From Poa pratensis (Eukaryota > Streptophyta > Magnoliopsida > Poales > Poaceae): DNA of 64,000 nt. This document shows, in pieces, positions 52,760 through 64,000 of the stretch. The notes under the pieces are model-generated. The model saw nothing but the letters and a program-made list of their open reading frames with translations. It was not told the DNA's origin and did not search any database. Position numbers and translations under genes: made by a program. The stretch's first letter is position 1. Every line of letters begins with the position of its first letter. The DNA is taken from positions 20,799,968-20,863,967 of the forward strand of contig CAMZMU010000089.1 in NCBI GenBank assembly GCA_947311845.1, read 5' to 3'.

Positions 52760-54252
52760 TGATGGCCCCTGACGTAGTTACCTGCGTCAAAAGAATATGG
52801 GTTAGGTGAGACTCCAAGTGCAGAGTGTGTAGTATAGGAAAGACGGTTTTCCCCACGAGGGGTGACTCGAGGGTTTAATATCGAACTCTCGGGGAATCAG
52901 TAGTGAAAGATTTATCTTCTTATCCTTCTCTTGAAAACCTACAAAACAAAGTAAATTGTTTGTGCCCTCAACCTCACCAAGTGGTTGTCAAGCACAAGGT
53001 GTGAGAATAATATCAAAATAAAATGAATGCAAAACAGTAAATAAATATGCAATGATGATAAATAAATAGGCAAGGATGGTGGAAACAATGATGGATGATA
53101 TTTTTGGGTTTTGTATTGTGAATGCAAGATGTAAAAGTGTTTTTGTATTTTCGGATTTTTAAATGGCAGAAAATGTAAAGTGGATAAAAGTTGTTGGAAA
53201 GGTGTTTCTTATGATTAAAAATGGACAGGGGTTCATGGTTTCACAAATGCACTCTCTCTTAATAAAGTGATAGATAATGGAACACTAGAATTGACATATG
53301 AGATTGCAACAAAAAGGTTTCATGACAAGTTACTAATTATATGGGCATCACGTCCTAACATAGAGATCTTTTGTTTATTAATCTCTCTTATACTCCACCA
53401 AGATGCGAACTAAATCATAACACCTTAGTAATTAAGATAAATCAGAGCATAGCATTAAGTTTCATGACATGAATTTAAAATAAGAACATGCTAGATCTAG
53501 TCATGGAGTAGTGGCAATGGTCACACCCACATCTCCGGTAGCAATGTATTTTTCTTTATCCCGAGTGAGGCAACAAAGTAAGGTAAAAACCCAAGTGGAT
53601 CACGGAATTTTCTCTCACGTTCACCGCACTAGCCACCCCCCGTTACTCCAACTAATGCACACGTTCCCCCTCACACGCTCTCATACACAAGTTTGATCAG
53701 ACCAAGTAAACAAGAACGGGATACATAATATGCATCTACTTTCATAACTGAAACAAAACTATTGCAATCTCAAACATATATTAACTCATAAAAGATCCAC
53801 CACAAAGGTATTACATAGATGACCGTAATCATGTTCAGCAGCTCATACGGTACTAATTAGTAAAGCTCAAGAGAGGAGAGATACATAAGTTACTTCCACA
53901 AACCCATAGTCCTGGGGTGGACTACTCCCTCTTCATCATGGAGACGGTGGAGAAGTCGTTGGAGAAGATGGAGACCACGCGGCAGCGCCCCGCCGGAGTT
54001 TTCCCCCTCCAATCTGCAACTCCAGGTCTCTGTTTCGTGGTTTCTGTGTTTCTGCGGCGCTCCTTTTCGAAAGGCACCGGGACTATTTTTATAGTCGTTT
54101 TTAGGTCAAGACGGAGGCTCGGGAAAAAAGATCGACGGCAACGGAGCCACGAGGCCCTAGATGGTGGGTCCCACGCGGCCAAGGAATCTGGCCGCGTGGG
54201 CCCACTCATCTTGGCCCTCGGGCCTCCGTTTGTTCGCTTCCTTCGCTCCCAC
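52760..54252. mobile_element. LTR-like fragment of another retrotransposon (element D), unresolved
   Basis: It begins TGATGGCCCCTGACGTAG exactly where element C's integrase is cut and ends where the CACTA element begins. The minus-strand reading ends in CA and has the texture of a Gypsy LTR: a GC-rich part (about 53930-54250) followed by AT-rich sequence with no gene. A second LTR is not in the window, so family and direction are inferred only from context. Confidence 0.45.
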
Positions 54253-54269
54253 CACTAGTACAGAAAACG

Positions 54270-54480
54270 GCATCAGTGGCGCACCCCCAGATTTGCTGGG
54301 TGCGCCACAGAAATCTCGCCACAAAAATTATTTCTGTGTCGCACCCAGGGCGTGCGCCACAGAAATAGCTCGGCAGCACCCCTATGCAGAGGAATTATGT
54401 GGCGCACTGTTCCTTGGTGCGCCACAGAAAGTGGTGCGCCACAAAAAAAAAGCGTGCGCCACAGAAATTTGAAACAGAAA
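54270..54480. repeat. Subterminal repeat array of the CACTA element
   Basis: Alternating GTGGCGCACC and GGTGCGCCACAGAAA words, about seven in 200 bp, several as inverted pairs. They are probable binding sites for the element's TNPA-like protein. Confidence 0.85.
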
Positions 54481-55044
54481 TACCGGTATTTTTCCATTTT
54501 GCTGTACAAATACAGGTATATACAGGTTTATACAGAAATACAGGTATATTTGACAGGTATATAAACAGAAAAACATATTAATCAATATGTCATCACACAT
54601 ATTACTTAGTGCCCGATCGAGATACGTATATACACATAGTCACAAAAGTGCCGAATGTTTCATCATTTCACACTACACATTACAAATCAAGTGTTCGCCG
54701 CCTAACTATGATCAAATGTAGTACACATCGGCGATGATGGTGAGGAAGAGCGCGCGGGAGCATGCATGATCATGGAGTCCTCTTCTTGAGCGGCGCCGGG
54801 AACGGTAGAAAGCCTTCTTTCGTCTTCCACTCTCTGGTGTCATTCTGTGCCTCTAGTCGTTCTTCGATATCCCTCTGACACAGCCCTGAAGATGGATTGG
54901 GATATATATTGGTTAGTGATATAAATAGAGTATAATTTATTCATCTAAGTAGAGAGGCAAGACTATCAATCAATTGTCATGGTTGGAAATCATATGGCTA
55001 TCCTATTTGGGTTTCATAGCATAGCATATATATAATATATAACC
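54481..55044. other. Spacer between CACTA terminus and the Ulp1-like region
   Basis: It starts with repeats of TACAGGTATAT-type words (54490-54570); the rest is unremarkable AT-rich DNA that probably contains the 3' end of the minus-strand transcript. Confidence 0.5.
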
Positions 55045-58000
55045 CTACACATGGACTTCTATAATACCTCTGGGGTAGTGGTAGGACCCTGATTTGTGGA
55101 TGACATCGTCGAGGATGATCGTTGACAACTGCAGCTGGATGCGATGGAAGTCTGTTCTGTAATCAGCATCGGTGAGAGCATCCGCCATTTTGGTGTATTC
55201 TGCGAGACCAGATGGAATCTTCGTTTTCTCGTAATCCCGGACAATCGCTTTAAGGTGATGGAGGGCGTAGTAGGCCTCCTTCACGCTGCCATCCAGTTGC
55301 TTGATGCAATGGAAGCCGGTCCATGCTGGAACTTGTGTGTGTTTTCGTCCGTGAAGAATTCCGACTTCTTATGGAAGGGGCCGCCCTTTTGGGCATAGGC
55401 CTCGAGAGCGTCATCGAGAACACCCTTTATTCTGGTGTATCGTCTCGGCGTGGATTTATTCCCCGAGTCCAAATAAGTGGCAATGGACCACCTCGGGGAT
55501 ACGTAGATGAGTGCGCAGTACTTGTCCCTGCTCAACACAATTGAAACGGAATGTTGGACAAAGGATCAGCGATGGAAGAAATGTACAAGAAGGCATAAGA
55601 TCCGACGGTGGCGAGCGGATGTGTACTTACTCGAAAAAGAAAGGCAGAAGAAGGGCGTTCTTCCTCTTGTTGGCCAGCATGACCCTTACGAGGTACTCCG
55701 TGGCCGTTTCCCGTGTCTTTGATCCTTCCACCAGATGGCTGTCGCGCATGTAGTAGGGATCCACTATCGCGACGTACGGGGTATCATCTCTCCTGATCTT
55801 CATCGCCACATCCAGCGCATATAGGCGAACCATGTTATAGTCCAGCCGTTGAGTGTGATAGAGTTTGAAGATGTCCTCGTACGCTATGAAGAACACATCC
55901 GCGGGTCTTCCTGGACGAAGTCCACCAGCTCGTTTGGCACCTTGACCGCGAACGCCGGGTAACTCGGCTGCTTGTCTTTAAGAAGGAGCTCCTCTAGATG
56001 CAAGATAGATTCCTGCAAGGCAATCATGGTCCTTCTGCAAGGCGGAACAAGTCCCCAGACAAGATAGGTTTACCAGCTTCATGAACTCGGGGGAAGCCAT
56101 CCGCACGGGGTGGAATCGTGTCTTCAAGACCCCGGATCTTAGGAGCTGGCTGGCTCGCAGAGGTGGAGGATCCTTTTCTCTTCATGTGCTTCTTGTTCTT
56201 CATCTCTGTGGATTGTGGGGGTGAAGTGAACCCCGCTTTAACAGTTTCTTTCAGTGTGTTAGGGCTGAAAATGTTACCCGGTTGAGCTTCATGATCGCCG
56301 GCATCTGGAGGCGTGTCGGTGAAGGCCAGGCGTTGTGTGCATGAAGTGGGATGAGCAGGTTGACCGCGGTGGTCGCGGAAGGGTTCTTCATCCACAAGAG
56401 GCATGTACATACCATCCATGCAGGCGCCAGTGTTGATGTAGTCATCGACATTGACATCATTCTCCTCCTCCTCATTGTCGTCGTTGCCACCAAGTTGAGG
56501 TGCAACGGCTTTGTCCTAAACATAAACAATAGCACATCCGTTAGTCGGGAAAGTCGGAAAGTCGGGGAATTCGGAAAGCCAGAACTAACCTTGGACGGTT
56601 GCGGTGAAGATGTTCCCAACAATTATTTGTGGCGGTTGGTGGCGGCGACGACCGGCGGTAGCTTCCGGCCGGTGGTGGCGGCGACCGGCGGTTCCTTCTG
56701 GGTGGTGGCGACGGCTGCTTGTGGCGCCGGTTCATCCGCAACAGCTTTTTGTGGCCGCCTCGATGGGGGCCGAATGACCGGGGGCCGGGGCTTCGAGGTG
56801 GCGCCGCCGGTGCGCCTGACCCCATGAAGAACATCCCCAAGACGAATCTGGATCTTCGGCCATTCCATCATCCACTTCCCGCATTCGCCAAGCTTCATGT
56901 GTTTTTTCGGCTCCTGGAGGTTGCGTGGGGGGGTCGATGTCACGGAACTCAGGCAGTACTCGCTCACATTGACTTTCATCACGACCTCGCTCATTCGGGT
57001 GTTGTGCATATCGCGGGTCAAAGGTTGTATGATCTTGGCCGTTGCGACTTCCTTCAACTCGCCGCTGACCCCCACCCTATGCAGGAGTATGCAAGGCATG
57101 TCCTGGGAGTCAACACATGTTGGGCACCGTGCATGAGATATGGCAGTCATCAAAGGCATATATAGTCATAGAAGATGTCGTGGACTAACTAATTAGTTAC
57201 CTTGGTGATGGCGTCGAGCTCGGCTAATGTCGAGACAAGGGCGCCGGTGCCGGCGCCGGCCTATCATTCTCCGGCCGCTCGTGCGCATTATCATTATTCT
57301 CCGGCCTTGGTGTATGTTGATCCACGACAGGGAGCACCGGTGGGGTCACCAGGACCGGCGACACGTTATTGCTGGAGGTGCTGCCGGCGAAGCTGGGCAC
57401 GTGTATCGGCCCCTGTTGACCTCTCGCGTTCCAGGCAGCTAACCCCTCCATCAACCCAGGGGGTAACATCGTCCGGAGCTGCTCGTTCACCTTCTCGGCC
57501 ACTAGCTTGTCCACCGTGCTAGAGTCCACCTTTTCTTTCTCTAGTGTCTCCAGCTTCTTCCTTAGCTCGAGAACCTCGACTCTATCTTTAGACGGCTTCC
57601 TCCTCTCCTTTTTCTTCTCGGGTTCGTGCTGTAGTACTCGATGAACTTCATGCTCGTACCAAAGCCGGTCACACGGCCAGCTGACGTCGGCGGCTTTGAC
57701 TTGTCCCTCCCCTTGAAAACGTTCATCGCCCGGTTGAAAGTCGTGTCCCACGGGCCGGCCTGAGACTCCTGGGACGACGGGCCGGCCTCAGCCTCAGCCT
57801 TCAACTCAGCCTCCTGCGGACAAAGGAAATAAACGTGAACCCATGTAGAAATCAACGCAAATGGACTTTGAGATATCCGCGGTAATTAAGTTCCTTACCA
57901 GCTTTTTCTCGAAATCCAGCACATCTTGATAGTCGGTAACGAATTCCCCCGTCCCCGGCTTCAGATAGTAGCGGGACCGAACAAAGTTCCTAACTTGCTC

Positions 58001-58870
58001 GTCCGTGATTTTATGCCACGGGTTCTCTTTCCCAAGTCTCGCAACCTCGGCATCCTCCTTGTCCCAAACGGGCAGTTTTCCTGCGTAATCGCCGCTTCCC
58101 AAATGGTGGTTACCTAAGTTCAGTGCCCGCATTTTCTTCCCCCCACTCGGTCCATTTTTCAGCCTCCGGAGATGCCAAGGACAACTTCAATGCCTCGAAC
58201 TCTTCTATGTCGATGTACGGCTCTTTGGCACTGATCTCTTCCCAGCTAAGACCCTTTTCAATCTTCGCCTTCACCCGGCCTCTCCAGCTGGTCAAGGCGG
58301 TGTTCATCTTCGTGATGGCGAAGCTGTCCACCTTTTTGTTTCTATCATCCGGAAAATGTATCGTTCGTGAAGCCTCTTGAGGAGTTGTGTGCGCAAAGCC
58401 TCATTCTCCGTGCTCCTGAGGTCATACGTGTTGATCGACACGGTTTCCCGGAGGATGCACCCTAGTTGCATGCCGTACCCTTTTGCGATGCTCCTAGGCT
58501 CCTGGGGTTGGCCACTTAAGGAGACCATAGTGAACATGTCGGTGACGGTGCCGACCGCATTCGGTGTCCGGTCCTTCCTCTGCTTCTTAAGCTTCTTAGC
58601 GGTCGGGTTACCACCACCACCGCCATCCGTGTGGTCGCCACCCCCGACATCCGTGTGGTCGCCGCCCTCGGTGGTGGTGGTTGCGTCCCCATCTCCGTCG
58701 GTGTCCTCCGCATCCTCCATCTCTAATAGAAAGTCACCATCGCCGTCACGAGCCAGTTCGGCGGCCTCCGCATCCTCCATCTCCGGGTTCACTTCCCATA
58801 ACGACTTGTTCTTTTTTCTAGCTTGTTCTTCGACGCTCAGGTGCTTAGAAGGGCCGGCCTCGGATGACAT
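55045..58870 (-). pseudogene. TNP1 (Ptta/En/Spm) transposase-like gene with C-terminal Ulp1-like region, decayed
   Basis: Start MSSEAGPSKHLSVEEQARK at 58870. Successive blocks: acidic Gly/Asp tract; ARKKNKSLWE...KGYGMQLGCILRE; MNTALTSWRGRVKAKIE and WEEISAKEPYIDIEEFEALK; MRALNLGNHHLGSGDYAGK and GKENPWHKITDEQVRNFV, typical of the Ptta/En/Spm family. Coiled coil follows (VEVLELRKKLETLEKEK), then DMPCILLHRVGVSGELKEVA. The far part (55045-55990) resembles the peptidase C48 (Ulp1) tails of grass CACTA proteins (YNMVRLYALDVAMK; CALIYVSPRWSIATYLDSGN). At least four one-base lesions are needed, for example a sixth G in a G run at 58139-58144. Introns at 57813-57898 and others are likely. Confidence 0.75.
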
Positions 58871-58978
58871 GTTTGCACTGCATTGAAAAAGAGGAAAAAA
58901 GTTAGTACAACAAATATAACAAAAGCATCACTTAATTTAGTACTAAGATACCCCGGCCCATGCATTAGCCGCAATACC

Positions 58979-59059
58979 CCATATGTCCTATTTTTAGCAA
59001 AGTCATGCTAAATTTCACGAAAAAATTTGGCATGACCTTTGCTAAAAATAGACATATGG
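58979..59059. repeat. Near-perfect hairpin flanked by 38-bp direct repeats
   Basis: Arms of about 37 bases (CCATATGTCCTATTTTTAGC... pairing with ...GCTAAAAATAGACATATGG) differ by two one-base gaps and one mismatch; the loop is about eight bases. Identical 38-bp sequences starting GCATCACTTAATTTAG occur at 58925-58962 and 59061-59098. Confidence 0.9.
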
Positions 59060-59098
59060 AGCATCACTTAATTTAGTACTAAGATACCCCGGCCCATG

Positions 59099-60340
59099 AA
59101 GTTAATCGACGTTCCGGCAATCTCAAGGGCCTCACGGGGTACCTGCAAGCATTTCACAAAAAATATCCACAACTCCGGCCGGCATCTCCACGACACGATG
59201 GTCGGAGCACAAACAACCACGACACGATGGTCGTGGACACATATATATCCATCAACACCATTCACAACACATCCATAATTTCTCACCACTTGTCGACGAG
59301 CTCCGGAACAGCAGCGTCGAGGTCTCCTCTTCAAACTGCATAGTACATAAAAAAGTCAAAACTTGTGAATAAATTAACTTCACTTGTGCTATATTCCCTG
59401 ACCATGCAACTACATTAAAATTAAATCTAGCCATGTAATCTACATCCTACTGCCACATCCTAGCAAACTACTGCCACATCCAACAGCAAGCACAAGGAAG
59501 TCCAACAGCAAGCACAAGGAAGTCCACTTTGTATCTACATCCTACTGCCACATCCTAGCAAACTAAATTAGGCTACTAGCTACTGCCACATCCTAGCAAA
59601 CATCTTCTACATCCTACTGCCACCATGAATTATGGAGCAGAAGACTATATTAGGCTACTAGCTCAAAACTCTTGTACATACACTATTATTTATTTCCTTT
59701 TCCTAGCAAACTAAACCTAAGGCATTAAGCATGTACAGGGATGGCCATAAATTTATTTACCCAATGGTACACCAACAGCAAGGAACTAGCCCTAAACCAC
59801 TAAACCATATTATTTCATAGCAAGGAACTAGCCCTAAACAAAAAAAATTGTAACAAAAATGGCTGATTAAATATAACAGAGACAAAGCACTGCATTTTAC
59901 AGAACATACGTTGATGTTGGAAATTCTACATGTTAATATTTCATAGCTGCACCTTTGCGGTGGCATGGTTCAAAATTACCCCTTACAAAAGCATTGCCAT
60001 ATATCTCAGTATTATGAAAGTGTAAATGTTTCTTAGCTTTAAGCATGCCATTGCTATACTGTTAGATATTGAAAATCTATTGTTGTAGATAAAAATCACA
60101 CCTTCACAACGGCAGCACTCACATATTAAAATCATATCTGCGTGCAAGTCCCCCAACTAAAGGTTTAACGGTTGCACACTACCATGTAAAACCTTCCCGT
60201 TCCAAGAAAAGCATGCAAATTGGACATTAGCACGGTACAAAAAGTGTGTATGGTGAACCACAACCAAAGACATTCATCTAAGCAGCAGTTCAGAAAATGC
60301 ATGTCCCAAACTTTACTCACTTCTGAACATTCATAGATTA
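59099..60340. other. Non-coding interior of CACTA element between its two genes, with short repeats
   Basis: CGACACGATGGTCG occurs twice at about 59190-59235. Between 59440 and 59630 the words CTACTGCCACATCCTAGC and AACAGCAAGCACAAGGAAGTC recur in tandem two to four times. No gene is seen. Confidence 0.6.
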
Positions 60341-60900
60341 AATCATGACCTACACTATTCCAATCCGGTTAAGCCTATTACTGTACATGGTGGTGGTGGT
60401 GTCACAGAAGGGTCGAAGCAGACGTAGGCGACGCAAAAGTTGCAGATTCTTGTTGTCTGTCGGCGCACAGAGGCGTGGGTGGCGGTGTCGAACCCGTAGG
60501 CATTTCCACAAGCACCTATCATGCATAGTTCGGTGGACAGGAGGGAGGAGGAGGAAGATGGCAGGAGAGAGGAGGGAGGAGGAGGAGCGAGACCTGCGCA
60601 GAAGAAGAAGAAGGGGACGGCGTCGAGGCCGGTATCGAGGCCGTCGGCGGCGGGCGCCTGCAACCTCCTGATGCGCGCGCGTGCCGGTGGCGAGGGTTGC
60701 CGGCGAGGCCGTCCGGGGCGGGCGCTGGGCGCGTTTGAGAGGGCAGTAGGCCGGGCGGGCGGCGGCTGGTGCGGGTGGCGCCTGGGCGCGTCGAGGTGGC
60801 AGTGGAGGTGGTGGTTCACCGGCGGCGGTCCGAGTTCGCGAGCGCGCGCGGTTACAATTGGACTTGGCGAATTTTGGATGGAAGAGGCGAAGGCGATGGC
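60341..60900. other. GC-rich block of unknown role
   Basis: A ~0.5 kb stretch with over 60% GC includes a GGA-rich run (60540-60620). Open frames cross it on both strands but are basic or Pro/Arg-rich, lack recognisable domains and mutually overlap, as expected of composition. It may be promoter DNA for one of the CACTA genes or a captured gene piece. Confidence 0.35.
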
Positions 60901-60934
60901 GGGTCCACATGTAAGTGGGCACAAAATATTTCTG

Positions 60935-61050
60935 TGGCGCACCGTCGAGGGGTGCGCCACATAAAGGGAGTATTCTGTGGCGCACCATTGGAGAGGTGCG
61001 CCACAGAAAGGCAGGATTCTGTGGCGCACCAATCCAACGGTGCGCCACAG
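60935..61050. repeat. Internal cluster of CACTA subterminal-type repeats
   Basis: Three inverted pairs of TCTGTGGCGCACC / GGTGCGCCACA words in about 110 bp, the same motif as at 54270-54480, followed by GTCTAGTACG, which resembles a decayed CACTA terminus in reverse. Confidence 0.75.
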
Positions 61051-61065
61051 AATTGTCTAGTACGA

Positions 61066-61480
61066 AATTTAAAAAGCTTTTTTTCTTTATATTCAATTCA
61101 TTTATATTCATACATATTCAATTCATTTATATTCAATTCATGCATACATATTCAATTCATTGAAATTCAAAAACTTTTTTCTTTAAAATTTGGTTCAAAA
61201 ACTTGCATTGTCTCACACAATGTATATTCAATTCATGCATACATATTCAATTCATTGAAATTCATTTATATTCAAAAACTTTTTTTCTTTAAAATTTGGT
61301 TCAAAAACTTGCATTGTCTCATGCATACATATTCAATTCATTGACTCATATTCAAAAACTTGCATTAACTCATACATATTCAATTCATTGAATACATATA
61401 TATATGCTCTTTCATTGTCTCACACACAATGTCTCATACATATTCATTGAATACATATATAGACACACAAATTAAATACA
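61066..61480. repeat. AT-rich tandem repeat
   Basis: A ~95-bp unit containing CATACATATTCAATTCATTG and TTTAAAATTTGGTTCAAAAA is repeated at about 61136-61228 and 61229-61330, within shorter TATTCAATTCAT repeats on both sides. Confidence 0.8.
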
Positions 61481-61515
61481 CCAAAAAAGTCTCTTCTTTG
61501 TCTTGGTTCCGTGAG

Positions 61516-64000
61516 CTAGCTTCTCTTCTTTCCCTTCTTCGCGGTTGAAAACTTTAGGCCGGTCACCTTGAGATTTCTTCGTGTGAACGGACAACCTTTA
61601 GTAGGCAGGGAGGTCTTCCTTCTTTGTGTACTAGTAGTAGGCATGTCGAAGAACTTGTCGAATTCCTCCTCGATCTTTGGCTCGTTGTCCAATTCTTCCT
61701 CGGTGGCGTCTCCTTCCATTCCGATGATGCTCCTCTTGCCCCTCCTCACGACAACACGGCTAGGCTTTGACGGGTCGGTATGAAGAAGCATTGCTCAACT
61801 TGGCTAGCGAGTACCCATGGCTCATTTTTCGCGGAGGCGTTCTTCGATTTGGCATCGGGTATTACCATGGTGGTGAAATACCGGCCTTCTTTGACGACGT
61901 CCTTGGCCCATCTTACACGGAACATTGGCACCGACTCTCCACAGTAGTTGAGGTCCCATATCTCCTCAATCCTTCCGAAGTATCTTTGCTTGACAGTAGC
62001 CTCATCATCGCCGTAGGATAGCATAGTTACTCCTGAGTTTTGATATTCGCTATTCTTGTCCTTTTCCTCGGTGTAGAATCTGTAGCCGTTGATGTCGTAC
62101 GCCTGATAGGTCTTTACGTTGTGCGAGGGACCCCGTGATAAGGAGAATATGAGTTTTCATCTTCCGTAGATGGCGTTTTGCTCTTTGCTAGCTCCAGTTG
62201 CTTTTGCTTGAACCAACGCGTGAAGCTGGAGTTGTGCGCTCTGGTTACGTCTCCCTTCTTCCTCGGCCGGCCCAGGTTGATGTAATGTTGCTCGAGTAAG
62301 CATTTGTGCTCTTCCACCCAAGTTTCGATCAATTGTAAGTGTTGTAGCGCGACCCGGTGAGCCCTGTCGAAGTCGTCCTTTCGACCCTGCATGCTGACAA
62401 AGATTGAGCTGGTGCCGTCTCGGTGACCATATCCCTGGAGCCTGCCGAAGTGTTTCCTCCTGGGCAGACCAACATGCTGGTTCTCGGTGCTTAGAAATAT
62501 CTCAGTAGTGCACTCGTAGGTTAGAAAGCCCTTGGCCATGCTTGCGTCTGGACGGGCCCTGTTGCGAACATATCCTTTCATGACACCGTTCATCCTTTCG
62601 AACGGCATCATGTAGTGCATGAACGTTGGCCCGAGCTGCCTGATGTCATCAACGACATGGAGAAGGAGATGCACGCAGATATCAAAGAATGCTGGCGGGA
62701 AGTAAATCTCGAGCTCGCATAGTATCAGCACGATCTCTTCCTGTAGCCTGTCGAGCTGCTTCACGCCGATCGACTTCCTGTTGATGACGTCGAAAAAATT
62801 GCAAAGGGCAAGCAGCGTATCACGGACGTGCTCGTCCATTATCCCTCGAATCGCAACGGGAAGTATCTGCGTCAACAGCACGTGACAGTCGTGAGACTTC
62901 ATCCCGCTAAACCTCTTCTTCGTTCCGTCCAGATATCTGCTTATCAGCCCCGCGTAACCATGAGGAAATTTGACTCCTAGGAGACACATGTAGAATTGCT
63001 CGAGCTCCTCCGGACTCATAGTGAAGCACGTAGCGGGAAGCACCACGGTGTTCTTCTTTACCCTTTTGCGGCGACCTTGAGTCCCTTCCGTCTGATCATC
63101 ATCATCATTTCCTGACACCAAGCCATTTCAGATCGTATCTTGCTTTCGTCCCATCCTTGGTCTTTTCCGGCATGTTGGAAAGAGTGCCAAGCAGAGCCTC
63201 GGTGACATTCTTCGTAATGTGCATCATATCGAGGCTATGTGGCGTCTTGAGGACCTTCCAGTACTCCAAGTCGTGGAAAATAGACCTCGCTTTCCATACA
63301 CCCAGCAGCGGATCTACCTTCGGTCGTTTCTTTCCCGGCGCGGGGCACTCCTCCCAATTTTTCAACAGCTCGTCGATTTCTGTGCCGCTCCTCGGGCTCG
63401 GGGCTTCTTCGATCTCGTCCTTACCATTGAACAGGTCACCGCGTTTTCTCCACGGGTGATCCATGCGAAGCCACCTTCGAGCCCCTGGGTACATGGTTTT
63501 CGAAGACCCGGGATTCCTTGGTAGCTGGAGATGCGGGGTCTTATCCATGCACCTGACACATGCGCAGAATCCGTGGCCTACCTGGGCCGATACATATGAG
63601 CAATCAGGATAGTCCTGCACCGTCGTGAGCAACGCGGCTCTCATGTCGAAATAATCTCCAGTGTAGGCATCCCACGTACGGGCTGGCGTCTCCCACAACG
63701 TGGCTAACTCCTCTTTCAACAGCGCGAGATACAGATGTATGTGGACTCCTGCTTGTTTCGGCCCCTGAATGAGAATACTCATGTGTATGTACCTTTGCTT
63801 CGTGCACAACCACGGGGGAAGGTTGTAAGGCCATACAAACACGGGCCAGGTGCTATGCGTGCTACTCTGGTTGCCAAACGGATTGAGTCCATCGGTGCTC
63901 ATACCAAGCCTGACGTTCCTTGCGTCGCCTCCGAAATTTCCGACGGCGTCCAACTCTTGCCACTGGTTAGCGTCTGAATGGTGTGTAAGGATCCTGCCCT
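61516..64000 (-). pseudogene. TNP2-like CACTA transposase gene (partial, frameshifted)
   Basis: It encodes the catalytic CACTA transposase and continues off the right edge upstream of RNVRLGMSTDGLNPFG. Blocks: PWLCTKQRYIHMSILIQGPK, DYPDCSYVSAQVGHGFCACV, HDLEYWKVLKTPHSLDMMHI (Transposase_21/TNP2), then DUF4218-like (KSHDCHVLLTQILPVAIRGI; LGPTFMHYMMPFERMNGVMK) and DUF4216-like (YFGRIEEIWDLNY; VPMFRVRWAKDVVKEGRYF), ending AKKGKKRS at 61516. Three one-base frame changes are needed, near 63115, 62140 and 61790, so the gene is broken although its sequence is otherwise well kept. Confidence 0.9.

Larger units (their letters stand above)
54253..64000 (-). mobile_element. CACTA (En/Spm) transposon, left end and body; right end outside window
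   Basis: The terminus is CACTAGTACAGAAAACGG at 54253, with a possible 3-bp target word CAC before it. Subterminal inverted and direct copies of GGTGCGCCACAGAAA and its complement follow (54285-54475). Two minus-strand genes are carried: a TNP1/Ulp1-like gene (about 55045-58870) and a TNP2-like gene (61516 to beyond 64000). Gene order and the subterminal array fit grass Jorge/Caspar-type elements. Both genes are decayed. Confidence 0.88.

Noticed and set aside
60345..61111. Frames of 108-253 codons on both strands in the GC-rich CACTA interior
   Set aside because: Mutually overlapping Arg/Pro-rich translations; part of the apparent protein is just translated subterminal repeats (GAPQN-type words).

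Overview
The window is nuclear DNA of a grass, most likely a Triticeae species (wheat, goat-grass, barley or rye type). The evidence is a tRNA-derived SINE of Au type, two Stowaway MITEs, Athila-like and other Gypsy LTR retrotransposons, a Mutator-like element (MULE) and a Jorge/Caspar-style CACTA transposon, packed in nested layers around a few GC-rich, intron-containing plant genes. The family names are recognition from memory, not a database result.

Gene island (1-8.8 kb). An AVT6-like vacuolar amino-acid transporter runs off the left edge on the minus strand. It is divergent from a RING-H2 E3 ligase gene on the plus strand, and the two share about 0.75 kb of GC-rich promoter DNA. Downstream of the RING gene a ~0.93 kb segment is tandemly duplicated. 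A small intronless bZIP factor follows on the minus strand. Intergenic DNA here holds one Stowaway MITE, three tiny insertions flanked by target-like duplications, and a run of 25 G.

First nest (about 8.8-23.7 kb). A minus-oriented Gypsy element carries an intron-containing antisense ORF (PF04195-like 'putative gypsy type transposon'). That ORF is split by a second LTR element (11061-20132, target duplication CGGCG), which has a gag gene, an RNase H remnant and no other pol. One LTR of the second element is itself interrupted by a 3.1 kb unclassified insertion (11258-14397) that contains a Stowaway MITE and a complete Au-type SINE with a 17-bp target duplication.

Second nest (23.7-52.8 kb). 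A minus-oriented Athila-like Gypsy element (B) has its pol gene cut between RNase H and integrase by an 8.4 kb MULE (28824-45068) with long inverted repeats and a perfect 9-bp target duplication. The MULE holds a MuDR-type transposase gene with one in-frame TGA, a complete-looking three-exon GRF-zinc-finger/coiled-coil gene, and an intact 141-codon ORF with its own TATA box. A 7.8 kb LTR element (A), with LTRs differing by a single base indel and target duplication CCACC, has inserted into the transposase promoter region. Element A lacks RT and integrase but carries its own antisense ORF. To the right of B lies a truncated relative (C).

Right end (52.8-64 kb). LTR-like DNA is interrupted by a CACTA transposon that starts at 54253 and runs out of the window. 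It carries decayed TNP1/Ulp1-like and TNP2-like genes on the minus strand, a near-perfect hairpin between direct repeats, and an extra internal cluster of subterminal-type repeats.

Only the transporter, RING and bZIP genes look like ordinary host genes. The MULE cargo genes are the best candidates for something undescribed.
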